The notes beneath the pieces are model-generated. The model was given only the letters and a program-made list of their open reading frames with translations. It ran no database searches and was not told where the DNA came from. From an uncultured Acidiphilium sp. (GTDB lineage: Bacteria > Bacillota > Clostridia > Christensenellales > Borkfalkiaceae): a DNA stretch of 31,953 nucleotides. The stretch is from positions 1 through 31,953 of the forward strand of contig CABUWK010000024.1 of NCBI GenBank assembly GCA_902495325.1. Reading direction: 5' to 3'. Shown here piece after piece: positions 1 through 10,500 of the stretch (positions are counted from its first letter, which is position 1; every line of letters starts with the position of its first letter). Both the position numbers and the translations under genes were made by a program.

Positions 1-1
1 A

Positions 2-280
2 GGGGAAAACAGATCGTATGATACGAAAGACGAGATCGATCGGGATCTTACGGTCCTGAAACGGGCGGAAACGATAGACGTTCGTTATCGCGACGGAGAA
101 GTTTTTCTTTTCAGGACCCTGCCGAAAGCGTTTCTGGCAGAGGAAGAAGAGAAAACGGAAAAAGAGAAGGAGAAAGAGATTCGCGTGCGCGTTCCTTTCT
201 TTTTGCTCTTTTTGGTGGCGTTTACGGGTGGATTTGCCGGCGCGACGGTCGCGCTTCTTGCGGCGGTGGCATTATGCTGA
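2..280 (+). CDS. C-terminal part of a small wHTH-like membrane protein (5' end outside window)
   Basis: An open frame enters from the left edge and ends at a TGA at 278-280, giving 92 visible residues. The first part (about residues 8-45 of the fragment) reads like the last helix and beta wing of a winged-helix domain: a helix 'DLTVLKRAETIDVRYRDG' followed by short strands. A run of alternating Glu and Lys follows, then a hydrophobic Gly/Ala-rich segment at the very C-terminus that looks like a single membrane helix. Its stop overlaps the start of the next gene by 7 nt, so the two are probably translationally coupled. The next protein has the same layout, so they look like paralogues. I do not know the function. 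The call as a real gene rests on the open frame, the coupling and the shared layout. Confidence 0.6.
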   Translation, partial: GENRSYDTKDEIDRDLTVLKRAETIDVRYRDGEVFLFRTLPKAFLAEEEEKTEKEKEKEIRVRVPFFLLFLVAFTGGFAGATVALLAAVALC

Positions 281-630
281 GCCGGAAAGAAGCATGCCTC
301 GTGAAGGCTGTGCTCGCCCTTTGCGGCGATCGCGATTCCTGCCTGACGGACGAGGAGAAGCTCTGCGCGCTGACGAAAACCAAAAGGGAAAACTCGTCTT
401 CTGTCGGGCGCACGCTCGACGTTCTGCAGGCGGAAGGTTATCTCGACGTGATCCGCTGTGAAGGGGAAAACGGCAAAATGCTTTGTCTTACCCCGAAACT
501 GAAAGCGCGTTGCTACGGCGCGGAGAGAAGGAAGCTGTATTCTTCCGTAGCGTTTAAAATCGCGGTCACGGTGATCGGTTCCGCGGCGGCGTTTCTGTTC
601 ACGAAGATCCTTTACCGGTTTTTCGGCTGA
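274..630 (+). CDS. Small protein with winged-helix-like N-terminus and C-terminal membrane helix
   Basis: 118 residues. The ATG at 274 lies inside the last codons of the preceding gene. Residues 1-75 resemble a small winged-helix domain: helices, then 'LDVLQAEGYLDVIRCEGENG' style helix-strand-turn-strand. Residues about 92-116 form one hydrophobic segment, so the protein is probably tail-anchored with the helical domain in the cytoplasm. This is the same plan as the upstream fragment, including the pattern hydrophobic-x-x-L-x-x-x-x-x-I/L-D-V at the recognition-helix end. Six Cys occur but not in an obvious metal motif. Such wHTH-TM pairs could act as membrane-bound regulators or scaffolds, but this is inference. 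There is no recognised family name. Confidence 0.6.
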   Translation: MLSRKEACLVKAVLALCGDRDSCLTDEEKLCALTKTKRENSSSVGRTLDVLQAEGYLDVIRCEGENGKMLCLTPKLKARCYGAERRKLYSSVAFKIAVTVIGSAAAFLFTKILYRFFG

Positions 631-634
631 ATTT

Positions 635-663
635 TTGTCCGCACATAGCGATTCCGATAATAA
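635..663 (+). promoter_or_regulatory. Candidate sigma-A promoter for the uvrB operon
   Basis: TTGTCC at 635-640 and TAATAA at 658-663 are separated by 17 bp, in the 97-bp gap between the small membrane protein and uvrB. This would give a leader of about 55-60 nt. No B. subtilis or E. coli type LexA box was recognised around it, so SOS control cannot be claimed. Confidence 0.45.
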
Positions 664-727
664 ATATGCCCGTATAAGTCGATTATTCGTATTTTATTGC
701 TTGATCAAGTTTTTTCGGTAACAGGTT

Positions 728-2691
<1,964 letters not shown>

Positions 2692-2695
<4 letters not shown>

Positions 2696-3324
2696 AAAAA
2701 GAATTTTACAGAGAACTTCCCGCCGGCTACAAACCCGATAAAACGATCGACGCGAAATCCGCGAAGTTCGGCGTAATCATGAATATCGTCGCTCTCGCTG
2801 TGATGGGTGCGGTTTACATGATAACGGATTTTATCTCGGCGGGAAGATTCACGATCGTCGACTTTTTCCGATCCGACGATTCCGGCGGGGTTTTCTCCTC
2901 AAATGTTACGCTCTCTCTTCTTCCGCTCGTTGTTTTTTGCGTCGCAAGTCTTGTGTATGTCGTTCTGCATGAGCTTACGCACGGCGCGGCATATAAATTG
3001 CTGACGCATGAAAAGCTGACGTTCGGCATTACCTGGAGCGCGGCATACTGTGGCGTTCCGCAGCTTTATATCGGTAAAAATATCGCGTTAATCGCCTTAT
3101 CGGCTCCCTTTTGTCTGTTTTCCGTGCTGTTTGTCATCGGCATTGCCGTCGCGGGGAACGGAATCGTCGGACTGGTTTTCAAACTGCTTTTTGCCGAGCA
3201 TGCCGGCGGTTGCTGCGGCGATCTGTACGATATGATCCTGTTGATTTTCAAATACCGTAAGGGTTGTCTTTTAAATGACGACGGTCCGAAACAGACGATT
3301 TACATAAAAGAAGAACTGCAATGA
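2692..3324 (+). CDS. DUF3267-type membrane protein, putative zincin metallopeptidase
   Basis: 210 residues from the ATG at 2692. That start overlaps the uvrB stop (ATGA) and is preferred over a longer frame starting at 2635 inside uvrB. The protein has about four hydrophobic segments, at about residues 28-46, 78-97, 128-150 and 155-168. The zinc-peptidase signature HELTHG is at residues 93-98, at the end of the second segment. The C-terminal 'GDLYDMILLIFKYRK' matches the pattern I know from the DUF3267 (putative zincin peptidase) family. The two His and the Glu of HExxH are intact, so it is plausibly an intramembrane or membrane-anchored protease. A third zinc ligand is not obvious. The substrate is unknown. 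The 3' end overlaps the uvrA start by 4 nt, so the three genes are almost certainly one transcript. Confidence 0.85.
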
Positions 3325-6152
3325 TAAACTACATTAAAATCAAAGGTGCAAAAGAAAATAACCTGAAAAACGTGGATCTCACCATCCCGAGAGACAAGCT
3401 CGTGGTGTTTACGGGGCTTTCGGGAAGCGGAAAGTCGACGCTCGCTTTCGATACCATTTTTGCCGAAGGGCAGAGAAAGTATATGGAAAGTCTTTCGAGT
3501 TATGCGAGAATGTTCCTCGGGCAGATGGAAAAACCGGACGTGGAGAGCATCGAAGGGCTTTCGCCCGCCATTTCCATCGATCAGAAAACCACGTCGAACA
3601 ACCCTCGCTCCACGGTGGGAACGGTGACGGAGATCTACGATTATCTTCGTTTGCTGTATGCCCGCGTGGGCACGCCGCACTGTCCGAAATGCGGCAGAGT
3701 GATCGAAAAAATAACGGTCGATCAGATCGCGGAGCAGGTGCTTGCGATGCCGGAGGGAAGTAAAATTCTCGTCAACGCACCCGTCGTGCGGGGAAGAAAA
3801 GGGGAATATACCAAACAGCTCGAAGGCTATCGGAAAAGCGGATATGCCCGCGTGATGATCGACGGTTCCGTATACGATCTTTCCGAAGAGATCAAGCTGG
3901 AGAAGAACGTCAAGCATACGATTTCCGTCGTCGTCGACCGTCTCGTCGTGAAAGACGGCATGAGAAAAAGACTGACGGACAGCCTCGAAACGGCGTTGAA
4001 ACTGGCGGAAGGGCTTGTCGTGATCTCCTGCGAGGGAAAGGATACGCTGTATTCCACCAATTACAGTTGTCCGGACTGCGGCATTTCCGTCGAGGAGATC
4101 GAACCTCGGCTCTTTTCCTTCAACAATCCGTACGGGGCTTGTCCCGAGTGCAACGGGCTCGGCTATACCACGAAGATCGATCCGAAACTCGTGATCGGCG
4201 ACCCCAACCGCACGCTCCGCCAGGGCGCGCTCACCGTAACGGGGTGGAACCTCGATAACGGCAAGATGGCGGAAATGTATTTCAATTCCCTGTCGAAACA
4301 ATACGGGTTCAGTCTCGACGTCCCCGTGAAGGATCTTTCCCCCGAAGTGCTCGACCTTCTTCTGTACGGTACGCGGGGAGAAAAGGTGCATATGAGTTAC
4401 AGTACGCGCACCTTCAGCGGAAATTATTATTCCGCTTACGAAGGGGTGATTCCGAACCTCGAACGGCGTTACCGCGAAACGACGAGCGATTACACCAAGA
4501 GCGAGATCGAGAAATACATGGTGTCTTCTCCCTGTACCTGCTGCCACGGAAAACGGCTGAAAAAAGAAGCGCTCGCCGTTACGGTCGGCGGAAAAAACAT
4601 CGCCGATCTGTGCGATCTTTCCGTCGGGAAAGCACTCGATTTCATCAACGGGCTTTCGCTTACGGAAACGCAGAAGCTGATCGGTAAGTCGATTATCAAA
4701 GAAATTTGCGCGAGGTTGAACTTCCTGAAAGACGTCGGGCTCGACTATCTGACCCTCTCCCGCAGCGCCGGAACGCTTTCGGGCGGGGAAGCGCAGAGAA
4801 TCCGCCTCGCGACGCAGATCGGCAGCGGGCTCACGGGGGTTTTGTACATCCTCGACGAACCGAGTATCGGGCTTCATCAGAGAGACAACGAGAAACTGAT
4901 CAGAACGCTGGAAAGACTGCGCGACCTCGGCAATACCCTCATCGTGGTCGAACACGACGAGGATACGATGCGCGCGGCGGATTATATCGTGGACATCGGA
5001 CCGAAGGCGGGTGTGCACGGCGGAGAAGTCGTCGCGGCGGGCACGCTGGAAGATATCTGCGCCTGTCCCCGTTCGATCACGGGCGATTACCTTTCGGGCA
5101 GGCGGAAAATTTATATTCCCGCGTCGCGCAAGGTGCCGGACGGCAGGTGGCTCACCGTGAAAGGGGCGAGACAGAACAATCTGAAAAATCTTGACGTGTC
5201 TTTCCCCGTCGGGTTGTTCACCGCGGTCACGGGGGTATCCGGAAGCGGCAAGAGTTCTCTCGTGAACGAAGTCCTTCTCCCCGTGATGTCGAATAAGCTC
5301 AACAACGCGAAAATGCGCACCGGCGATTACGACGAGATCGCGGGAACGGAATATTTCGACAACGTGATCGCGATCGATCAGTCTCCCATCGGCAGGACGC
5401 CGAGGAGCAATCCGGCGACTTATACGGGGCTTTTTACGATCATCCGCGAGATCTTCGCCACTTCACCGGACGCCCGCGAGAGAGGATATAAGGCGGGCAG
5501 ATTTTCTTTCAACGTTTCGGGCGGCAGATGCGAACGCTGTTCGGGCGACGGCATCATCAAGATCGAAATGCACTTTCTGCCGGACGTGTTCGTTCCCTGC
5601 GAGGTGTGCAAGGGCAAGAGATACAATCACGAGACCCTCGAAGTGAAATACAAAGGAAAGTCTATTGCCGACGTTCTGGATATGACGGTGGACGAAGGCG
5701 TGGAATTCTTTCAGAACATTCCGAGAGCATACAATAAGGTAAAGACCTTGCAGGAAGTGGGGCTCGGGTATATTAAACTCGGTCAGTCTTCCACTACGTT
5801 ATCGGGCGGCGAGGCGCAGAGGGTGAAACTCGCGACCGAACTTTCCAAGAGGTCGACGGGAAGAACGCTTTATATCCTCGACGAACCCACGACGGGTCTT
5901 CACAGTTACGACGTGGACAAGCTGATCGGTATTCTGGACAAGCTGAGAGATTCCGGCAACACCGTCGTCGTGATCGAACATAATCTCGACGTGGTGAAAG
6001 TTGCCGATTACGTCGTCGATCTGGGACCGGAAGGCGGAGATAAAGGCGGCACGCTTGTCGCGTGCGGAACGCCGGAAGAAGTCGCCGGGGTCAAAGAGAG
6101 TTATACGGGACAGTTTCTTGCCCGGATTTTCGCCAAGGAGAAAAACGAATGA
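3321..6152 (+). CDS. uvrA: Excinuclease ABC subunit A (UvrA)
   Basis: 943 residues, normal for the family. UvrA is the ATP-dependent DNA damage sensor that loads UvrB. There are two ABC ATPase halves. The first P-loop GLSGSGKST is at residues 32-40 and the second, GVSGSGKSS, at 638-646. Both halves have the LSGGE signature and an 'ILDEP' Walker B. The expected zinc modules are visible: CPKCG near residue 117, CPDC and CPEC modules near 251-277, and the C-terminal CERC...CEVC module at about 737-760 that reads damage. The start ATG shares bases with the stop of the DUF3267 gene, and the stop shares bases with the start of the next gene. No truncation or missing motif was seen. Confidence 0.97.
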   Translation: MINYIKIKGAKENNLKNVDLTIPRDKLVVFTGLSGSGKSTLAFDTIFAEGQRKYMESLSSYARMFLGQMEKPDVESIEGLSPAISIDQKTTSNNPRSTVGTVTEIYDYLRLLYARVGTPHCPKCGRVIEKITVDQIAEQVLAMPEGSKILVNAPVVRGRKGEYTKQLEGYRKSGYARVMIDGSVYDLSEEIKLEKNVKHTISVVVDRLVVKDGMRKRLTDSLETALKLAEGLVVISCEGKDTLYSTNYSCPDCGISVEEIEPRLFSFNNPYGACPECNGLGYTTKIDPKLVIGDPNRTLRQGALTVTGWNLDNGKMAEMYFNSLSKQYGFSLDVPVKDLSPEVLDLLLYGTRGEKVHMSYSTRTFSGNYYSAYEGVIPNLERRYRETTSDYTKSEIEKYMVSSPCTCCHGKRLKKEALAVTVGGKNIADLCDLSVGKALDFINGLSLTETQKLIGKSIIKEICARLNFLKDVGLDYLTLSRSAGTLSGGEAQRIRLATQIGSGLTGVLYILDEPSIGLHQRDNEKLIRTLERLRDLGNTLIVVEHDEDTMRAADYIVDIGPKAGVHGGEVVAAGTLEDICACPRSITGDYLSGRRKIYIPASRKVPDGRWLTVKGARQNNLKNLDVSFPVGLFTAVTGVSGSGKSSLVNEVLLPVMSNKLNNAKMRTGDYDEIAGTEYFDNVIAIDQSPIGRTPRSNPATYTGLFTIIREIFATSPDARERGYKAGRFSFNVSGGRCERCSGDGIIKIEMHFLPDVFVPCEVCKGKRYNHETLEVKYKGKSIADVLDMTVDEGVEFFQNIPRAYNKVKTLQEVGLGYIKLGQSSTTLSGGEAQRVKLATELSKRSTGRTLYILDEPTTGLHSYDVDKLIGILDKLRDSGNTVVVIEHNLDVVKVADYVVDLGPEGGDKGGTLVACGTPEEVAGVKESYTGQFLARIFAKEKNE

Positions 6153-6715
6153 TAAGAGATCAGTTCAAGGACGTGAAAAAAGCGACGTCCAAGGAAACGA
6201 GAAACAAAACCAAGCTCGGCGAGCGCAACTTTTATGCGACGCAGATCCCCAAACTGAAAGAGACCACACACGCGATCGGCGTGTCTTCCATGATCAGTTT
6301 CGTGATCCTGGCGGTTGTTTATGTGCTGGTCGTAGTGATGTTCGTTCTGTCACGCGGCACGGAAAGCGAGTACAGTCCCGTCCGTTTCGCCATATGGAGC
6401 GCGGTATTCGGCGTTTACTGCGTGTGGATGATCGTCTGGTTTTTCGTGCTGAAACCGAAGCGGCTCGCCCGCGCGGAAGCCTATCGCAAAGAGCTTGAAA
6501 AGCTCAATTTCGCGCACGTGTCGAAAATCGGGGGAGCGTATAAAGTTTACGGGTCTGCGTTCGAGGAAGAGACGAAGCGCGGACACGACGAACTGAAACC
6601 GAAGGAATCGCAGAGTGCGGAAAACGGGGAGGCGAACACAGACGAAGAATCCCCGGCAGAAGACCCCGGAAAGGGAGAAAACGAGGGAAATGAGGACGTT
6701 CCCGCGGGGAATTGA
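6149..6715 (+). CDS. Hypothetical two-TM protein with acidic C-terminal tail
   Basis: 188 residues from the ATG at 6149, which overlaps the uvrA stop (ATGA). An AAGGAG Shine-Dalgarno lies about 9 nt upstream, inside uvrA. Two hydrophobic segments are at about residues 46-68 and 80-100, giving a hairpin in the membrane. The N-terminus is basic. The last 45 residues are rich in Glu, Asp, Asn and Gly and are probably disordered. No catalytic motif or family was recognised. Position as the last gene of the uvrB-uvrA transcript is the only functional hint. Confidence 0.7.
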   Translation: MIRDQFKDVKKATSKETRNKTKLGERNFYATQIPKLKETTHAIGVSSMISFVILAVVYVLVVVMFVLSRGTESEYSPVRFAIWSAVFGVYCVWMIVWFFVLKPKRLARAEAYRKELEKLNFAHVSKIGGAYKVYGSAFEEETKRGHDELKPKESQSAENGEANTDEESPAEDPGKGENEGNEDVPAGN

Positions 6716-6766
6716 GAGAAAAATCAGAGAAAAAGCAAAAGAAAAACGAAAACTTTTCCCAAACGA

Positions 6767-6796
6767 TTGACGGACGGGGGAAGAATATGGTATGAT
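6767..6796 (+). promoter_or_regulatory. Strong sigma-A type promoter for the M24 peptidase-efp unit
   Basis: TTGACG at 6767-6772 and TATGAT at 6791-6796 are separated by 18 bp. Each box is one base from consensus. The site lies in the intergenic region 6716-6865, about 70 nt upstream of the peptidase start. No operator-like palindrome was noticed next to it. Confidence 0.75.
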
Positions 6797-6865
6797 AAAA
6801 AAAGATTCCGGATGGTAACCGAGAGTTTTGGATTCTTCGGCTAATCCTGCGGAAAGAGGCTTTTT

Positions 6866-7930
6866 ATGAAATTCGATACGTATGATATCGCGCTCGTGAC
6901 CGACGAGAAAGAGAGGCTTTATTACCTCGGTTTCCACAGCACGGCGGGATACGTTATTCTGACGAAAAAAGAAAAAATTTTCGTCGTCGACGGCAGATAC
7001 GTCGAGGCGGCGAAGAAGGCTCTTTTGCCGAAAGGGATCGAAGTGATCCTCGGTTCCGATTATTCGGCTTTGGTTTCGTATGCGAAAGAAAACGGCGTGA
7101 AGACGATCGCGATCGACTTTACGAAAACGACCCTTTCGGAGTATGCCGCGCTGGAAAAACTCGGTTTTTCCTATACGGACGCGTCCGAAGAGATCCGCCG
7201 CGAAATGTCGGTAAAAACGGAAGAAGAACTCGGATATCTGAAAAAGGCTTGCGAGATCGCCGAAAAGGCGTGGAAAGCCGTTCTTCCCGAGATACGCCTC
7301 GGTATGACCGAGCGCGAGCTCGCCAACAAGCTGGAATATAACTTCAAAAAATACGGCGCGTCGGGCACGTCGTTCGATACGATCGTCGCCTTCGGTAAAA
7401 ACGCAGCCGTTCCCCATCACGAAACGGGCGATACGAAACTGAAGGAGAACGAATGCGTTCTCATGGATTTCGGTTGTCTGTACAAAGGGTATTGTTCGGA
7501 TATGACGAGAACGATGTTCTTCGGAAAACCGGACGAGAAGTTCCTGCACGCTTATCTTGCCGTTCTCACGGCGCATTTAAAGGCGGCGGAAGGGATCCGT
7601 GCGGGCATTACGGGTAAGGAAGCCGACAAGATCGCGAGAGACGTTCTCGAATCCCTCGGATACGGCAAATACTTCACCCATTCTTTAGGGCACGGGATCG
7701 GCGTGAACATTCACGAGTTTCCCACGCTTTCGCCGAAAAGCGAGTGGACGCTCGAAGACGATATGGTTTTCTCGAACGAACCGGGCGTGTACGTAAACGG
7801 AAAGTTCGGCATCCGCATCGAGGACAGCTGTTATCTTTCCGGCGGAAAGTATCACACTTTCATGAAGGACGATAAATCTCTTATCGTTCTCGACGGGACA
7901 AGCATTAAAAAACAAAAATTATTTCAATAA
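6866..7930 (+). CDS. M24 family aminopeptidase (Xaa-Pro peptidase type)
   Basis: 354 residues. Cytoplasmic metallopeptidase of the PepP/PepQ type, which removes N-terminal residues next to proline or splits Xaa-Pro dipeptides. Residues 1-115 are the creatinase-type N-terminal domain and 120-345 the pita-bread catalytic domain. The five dinuclear metal ligands are all present: Asp201, Asp212 (SDMTRT), His276 (GHGIG), Glu305 (SNEPG) and Glu319 (IRIED). A GAAAGAGG Shine-Dalgarno precedes the ATG. An M24 peptidase directly upstream of efp is a common Firmicute arrangement. The sequence does not decide between aminopeptidase P and prolidase, so no gene symbol is given. Confidence 0.93.
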   Translation: MKFDTYDIALVTDEKERLYYLGFHSTAGYVILTKKEKIFVVDGRYVEAAKKALLPKGIEVILGSDYSALVSYAKENGVKTIAIDFTKTTLSEYAALEKLGFSYTDASEEIRREMSVKTEEELGYLKKACEIAEKAWKAVLPEIRLGMTERELANKLEYNFKKYGASGTSFDTIVAFGKNAAVPHHETGDTKLKENECVLMDFGCLYKGYCSDMTRTMFFGKPDEKFLHAYLAVLTAHLKAAEGIRAGITGKEADKIARDVLESLGYGKYFTHSLGHGIGVNIHEFPTLSPKSEWTLEDDMVFSNEPGVYVNGKFGIRIEDSCYLSGGKYHTFMKDDKSLIVLDGTSIKKQKLFQ

Positions 7931-7968
7931 ACAATTAGTCCGAAAAGGCTGAAAACAAGGAGATTTTT

Positions 7969-8529
7969 ATGGTATTAGCAGGCGATTTGAGAAAAGGCGT
8001 AACGATCGAATACGATGGGAAAGTGTGGACGGTCGTCGACTTTCTTCACGTAAAACCCGGTAAGGGCGCGGCTTTCGTCAGAACCACGTTGAAAAACGTT
8101 GTCGACGGAAAGGTCCTTCAGATCACGTTCAACCCCACCGAAAAGTTCGAGAACGCAGTGATCGAAACGAAGAAGATGACTTATTCCTATAACGACGGCG
8201 AGCTCTACTACTTCATGGACGAAGAGTACAATATGGAACCGCTTAACTACGGACAGGTGGAAGAGGCTTTGAAATGGATCAAGGAAAACGATCCCGTCAC
8301 CGTTAAATTCTATAAAGGAAAGGCTTTCTCCGTCGATTGCGAAAACTTCGTGGAACTTCTCGTGACCGAAGCGGAACCGGGCGTTGCGGGCAATACCGCT
8401 ACCAATGCCACGAAGAAAGCGAAGCTCGAAACGGGCGTGGAGATTCAAGTTCCCATGTTCGTGAACGAAGGGGAAACCATTCGTATCGATACGCGCACGG
8501 GCGAATACATGGAAAGAGTGAAGAAATAA
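7969..8529 (+). CDS. efp: Translation elongation factor P
   Basis: 186 residues, the standard size. EF-P binds stalled ribosomes between the P and E sites and speeds peptide bond formation at proline stretches. Three beta domains are recognisable: an N-terminal KOW-like domain with loop 'HVKPGKGAAF', a middle OB domain, and a C-terminal OB domain ending 'IRIDTRTGEYMERV'. The loop lysine that carries the modification is Lys32, matching the number used in B. subtilis, where it receives 5-aminopentanol. It is a Lys rather than an Arg. An AAGGAG site lies 7 nt upstream of the ATG. A hairpin terminator follows, and the next gene is the likely EF-P modification reductase. Confidence 0.97.
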   Translation: MVLAGDLRKGVTIEYDGKVWTVVDFLHVKPGKGAAFVRTTLKNVVDGKVLQITFNPTEKFENAVIETKKMTYSYNDGELYYFMDEEYNMEPLNYGQVEEALKWIKENDPVTVKFYKGKAFSVDCENFVELLVTEAEPGVAGNTATNATKKAKLETGVEIQVPMFVNEGETIRIDTRTGEYMERVKK

Positions 8530-8562
8530 TTTTCTTTTCTCTTTATTTACGGCAAGTTACGG

Positions 8563-8592
8563 GGCAAGGCGATCGCTTTGCCTCGTTTTCTT
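8563..8592 (+). terminator. Intrinsic terminator after efp
   Basis: GGCAAGGC at 8563-8570 pairs with GCTTTGCC at 8575-8582, including one G-U pair, around a GATC loop. A T-rich stretch (TCGTTTTCTT) follows. It probably ends most peptidase-efp transcripts and lowers, but may not abolish, read-through into the SDR gene. Confidence 0.6.
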
Positions 8593-8649
8593 TCGGAGAA
8601 GGAAGAAACGGGCGTTTTCTTGCGGGGCGTTCCGGAAAGGAGAGGAAAT

Positions 8650-9366
8650 ATGAAAAAAAGCGTGCTGGTCACGGGGGGAACGGGTGCGATCGGAGAAGCG
8701 ATCTGCCGGCGGTTTGCTGCGGGCGGTTATTTTGTCGGCGTGCATTGCCGCGCAAAAAAGGAAAAGGCGGAAAAACTGGCGAAGGAACTCGGCGGCGTTG
8801 CCCTTTGTTTCGACGTTTCCCGCGAAGGGGAAACGAAGGCGGGGATTGAAGAATTTTGCCGCGCGGCGGGCGGGATCTCCTCGCTTGTGAACAACGCGGG
8901 GATCGCCTTGCCCGTAAAAACATTTCTCGATACGACGGAAGAGGAGTTCGACCGCGTTTTTTCCGTCGACGTGAAAGGGGTGTATTTTGCCATGAAGCAC
9001 GCCGTGCCGCATATGATGGAAAGGGGCGGCAGCGTGATCAACGTCTCTTCGATGTGGGGTCTTTGCGGCGGTTCGTGCGAGGCTCTTTATTCTGCGGCGA
9101 AAGCCGCCGTGATCGGGCTTACAAAGGCTACGGCGAAGGAGGTCTCTTCCTGCGGCGTCCGCGTGAACTGCGTTGCGCCCGGTTATATCGACACGCCGAT
9201 GAACGGATGGATGAGCAGTGAAGAGAGAAAAAGCCTCGAAGAGGAGATCCCCCTCGGCAGAGCGGGACAAGCGGAAGAGATCGCGGAAGCCGTTTTCTTT
9301 CTCGCCGAAAGCGGCGGATATATCACGGGGGAAACGCTCAACGTTTCCGGCGGATTCGTGATCTGA
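8650..9366 (+). CDS. ymfI: SDR family reductase, likely EF-P 5-aminopentanone reductase (YmfI-like)
   Basis: 238 residues from the ATG at 8650, chosen for the GGAGAGG site just upstream; a longer frame begins at 8578 without support. This is a classical short-chain dehydrogenase. The nucleotide-binding motif TGGTGAIG is at 8-15, NNAG at 81-84, and the catalytic Ser133/134, Tyr147 and Lys151 are present. It differs from FabG in the active-site approach: 'SSMWGLCGGSCEALYSAAK' has the W-G and S-C-E residues I associate with YmfI. In B. subtilis YmfI reduces the 5-aminopentanone on EF-P Lys32 to 5-aminopentanol. The efp gene directly upstream, with Lys32 in place, supports this. A second, ordinary FabG is encoded in the fatty acid operon at 28170-28901, so this copy is not needed for lipid synthesis. 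A general FabG-like role remains possible. Confidence 0.75.
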   Translation: MKKSVLVTGGTGAIGEAICRRFAAGGYFVGVHCRAKKEKAEKLAKELGGVALCFDVSREGETKAGIEEFCRAAGGISSLVNNAGIALPVKTFLDTTEEEFDRVFSVDVKGVYFAMKHAVPHMMERGGSVINVSSMWGLCGGSCEALYSAAKAAVIGLTKATAKEVSSCGVRVNCVAPGYIDTPMNGWMSSEERKSLEEEIPLGRAGQAEEIAEAVFFLAESGGYITGETLNVSGGFVI

Positions 9367-9467
9367 CCCCGATCCGGTACTTCGCAAAAAAATTAAAAAA
9401 TTATGAGATCCGGGCAGGATTTTTACGTTTATGTGTGGAATAATATAAGAAAAGGGGTAAAAGCGGA

Positions 9468-10466
9468 ATGAAAGAGACCACCTATCGGAAAGAGAGGGAA
9501 TTTTTTTCTCCCTACGCCGCGTTCTCGGACGAAACGAAAGGGAGAGCGCGGGCGGAAGAGCCTTGCCCGATGCGTACCGATTACCAGCGTGACCGCGACC
9601 GCATCATTTATTCCAAGGCATTTCGTCGGCTGAAAAACAAAACGCAGGTTTTCTTTTCGCCGGAAGGCGATCATTATATGACCCGCCTTACGCACACGCT
9701 CGACGTGGCGCAGATCGCAAGATCTTTGTGCCGCGCGCTGAATCTGAACGAAGATCTTGCCGAAGCGATCGCGCTCGGGCACGATCTCGGACACACGCCG
9801 TTCGGACATACGGGAGAACGGGTTCTGAACAGACTGAATCCGAAAGGATTCCGCCATAACGAACAATCTCTTCGCGTTGCGGATGTTCTTGAAAACGACG
9901 GGGCGGGGCTGAACCTTACCTACGAAGTGCGTGACGGTATTCTGGAACATAAGAAAACGGGACATCCACACACGCTGGAAGGGAAAGTCGTTTCTCTGTC
10001 GGACAGGATCTCTTATTTAAATCACGATATCGACGACGCGATCCGCGCGGGTATTTTTTCGGAAGACGATCTCCCGCGGGAGGAGGTGCGGTTGCTCGGT
10101 AAAACAAACAAAGAGAGGATCAACAACATGATCCTTTCCGTATGGCGGGAAAGCGACGGAAAGAACGACGTGCGTATGGAAAACGAGTTCCGCGAGGCGA
10201 CCGAAAACCTGCGGAAATTCATGTTCGACCGCGTTTATAACGATCTTGCGGCGCAGAAAGAAGAAGCGCGAGCAAACGAAATGATCTCGGTAATGTATGA
10301 GCATTATAAGTCGAAGATCGACTTATTGCCCGACTTTTACCGTTCTCTCTTCGATCGGTTCGACGTTGATACCGTCGTGTCCGACTACATATCCGGCATG
10401 ACGGACCGTTATGCGGTTTATACCTTCGAGGAGATCTACGTGCCGAAAAACTTTTTACTGAGGTAA
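9468..10466 (+). CDS. dgt: dGTP triphosphohydrolase-like HD protein
   Basis: 332 residues. HD-domain nucleotide hydrolase of the dGTPase family, which converts dGTP (or other dNTPs) to the nucleoside plus triphosphate and so sets dNTP pools. The N-terminal family motif 'RDRDRIIYSKAFRRLKNKTQVF' spans about 41-62. The HD metal ligands are His76 (THTLDV), His105-Asp106 (GHDLGHTPFGH) and the distal Asp in 'SLSDRISYLNHDIDDA' at about 178-193. The length fits the short type-2 form found next to dnaG in Clostridia. The start has an upstream AAAAGGGG. A -10 like TAATAT at 9441-9446 is present, but no convincing -35 was found. It is followed by dnaG and sigA, the macromolecular synthesis operon. Confidence 0.93.
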   Translation: MKETTYRKEREFFSPYAAFSDETKGRARAEEPCPMRTDYQRDRDRIIYSKAFRRLKNKTQVFFSPEGDHYMTRLTHTLDVAQIARSLCRALNLNEDLAEAIALGHDLGHTPFGHTGERVLNRLNPKGFRHNEQSLRVADVLENDGAGLNLTYEVRDGILEHKKTGHPHTLEGKVVSLSDRISYLNHDIDDAIRAGIFSEDDLPREEVRLLGKTNKERINNMILSVWRESDGKNDVRMENEFREATENLRKFMFDRVYNDLAAQKEEARANEMISVMYEHYKSKIDLLPDFYRSLFDRFDVDTVVSDYISGMTDRYAVYTFEEIYVPKNFLLR

Positions 10467-10500
10467 ATTTTACCGGAAAAATCACGGGAGGGAAATGCCT

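Noticed and set aside
640..727. LexA/SOS box upstream of uvrB
   Set aside because: No GAAC-N4-GTTC or CTG-N10-CAG type site was found.
3300..5018. 572-aa open frame on the minus strand opposite uvrA
   Set aside because: It mirrors the uvrA codons, has no family pattern and no ribosome site; uvrA is certain.
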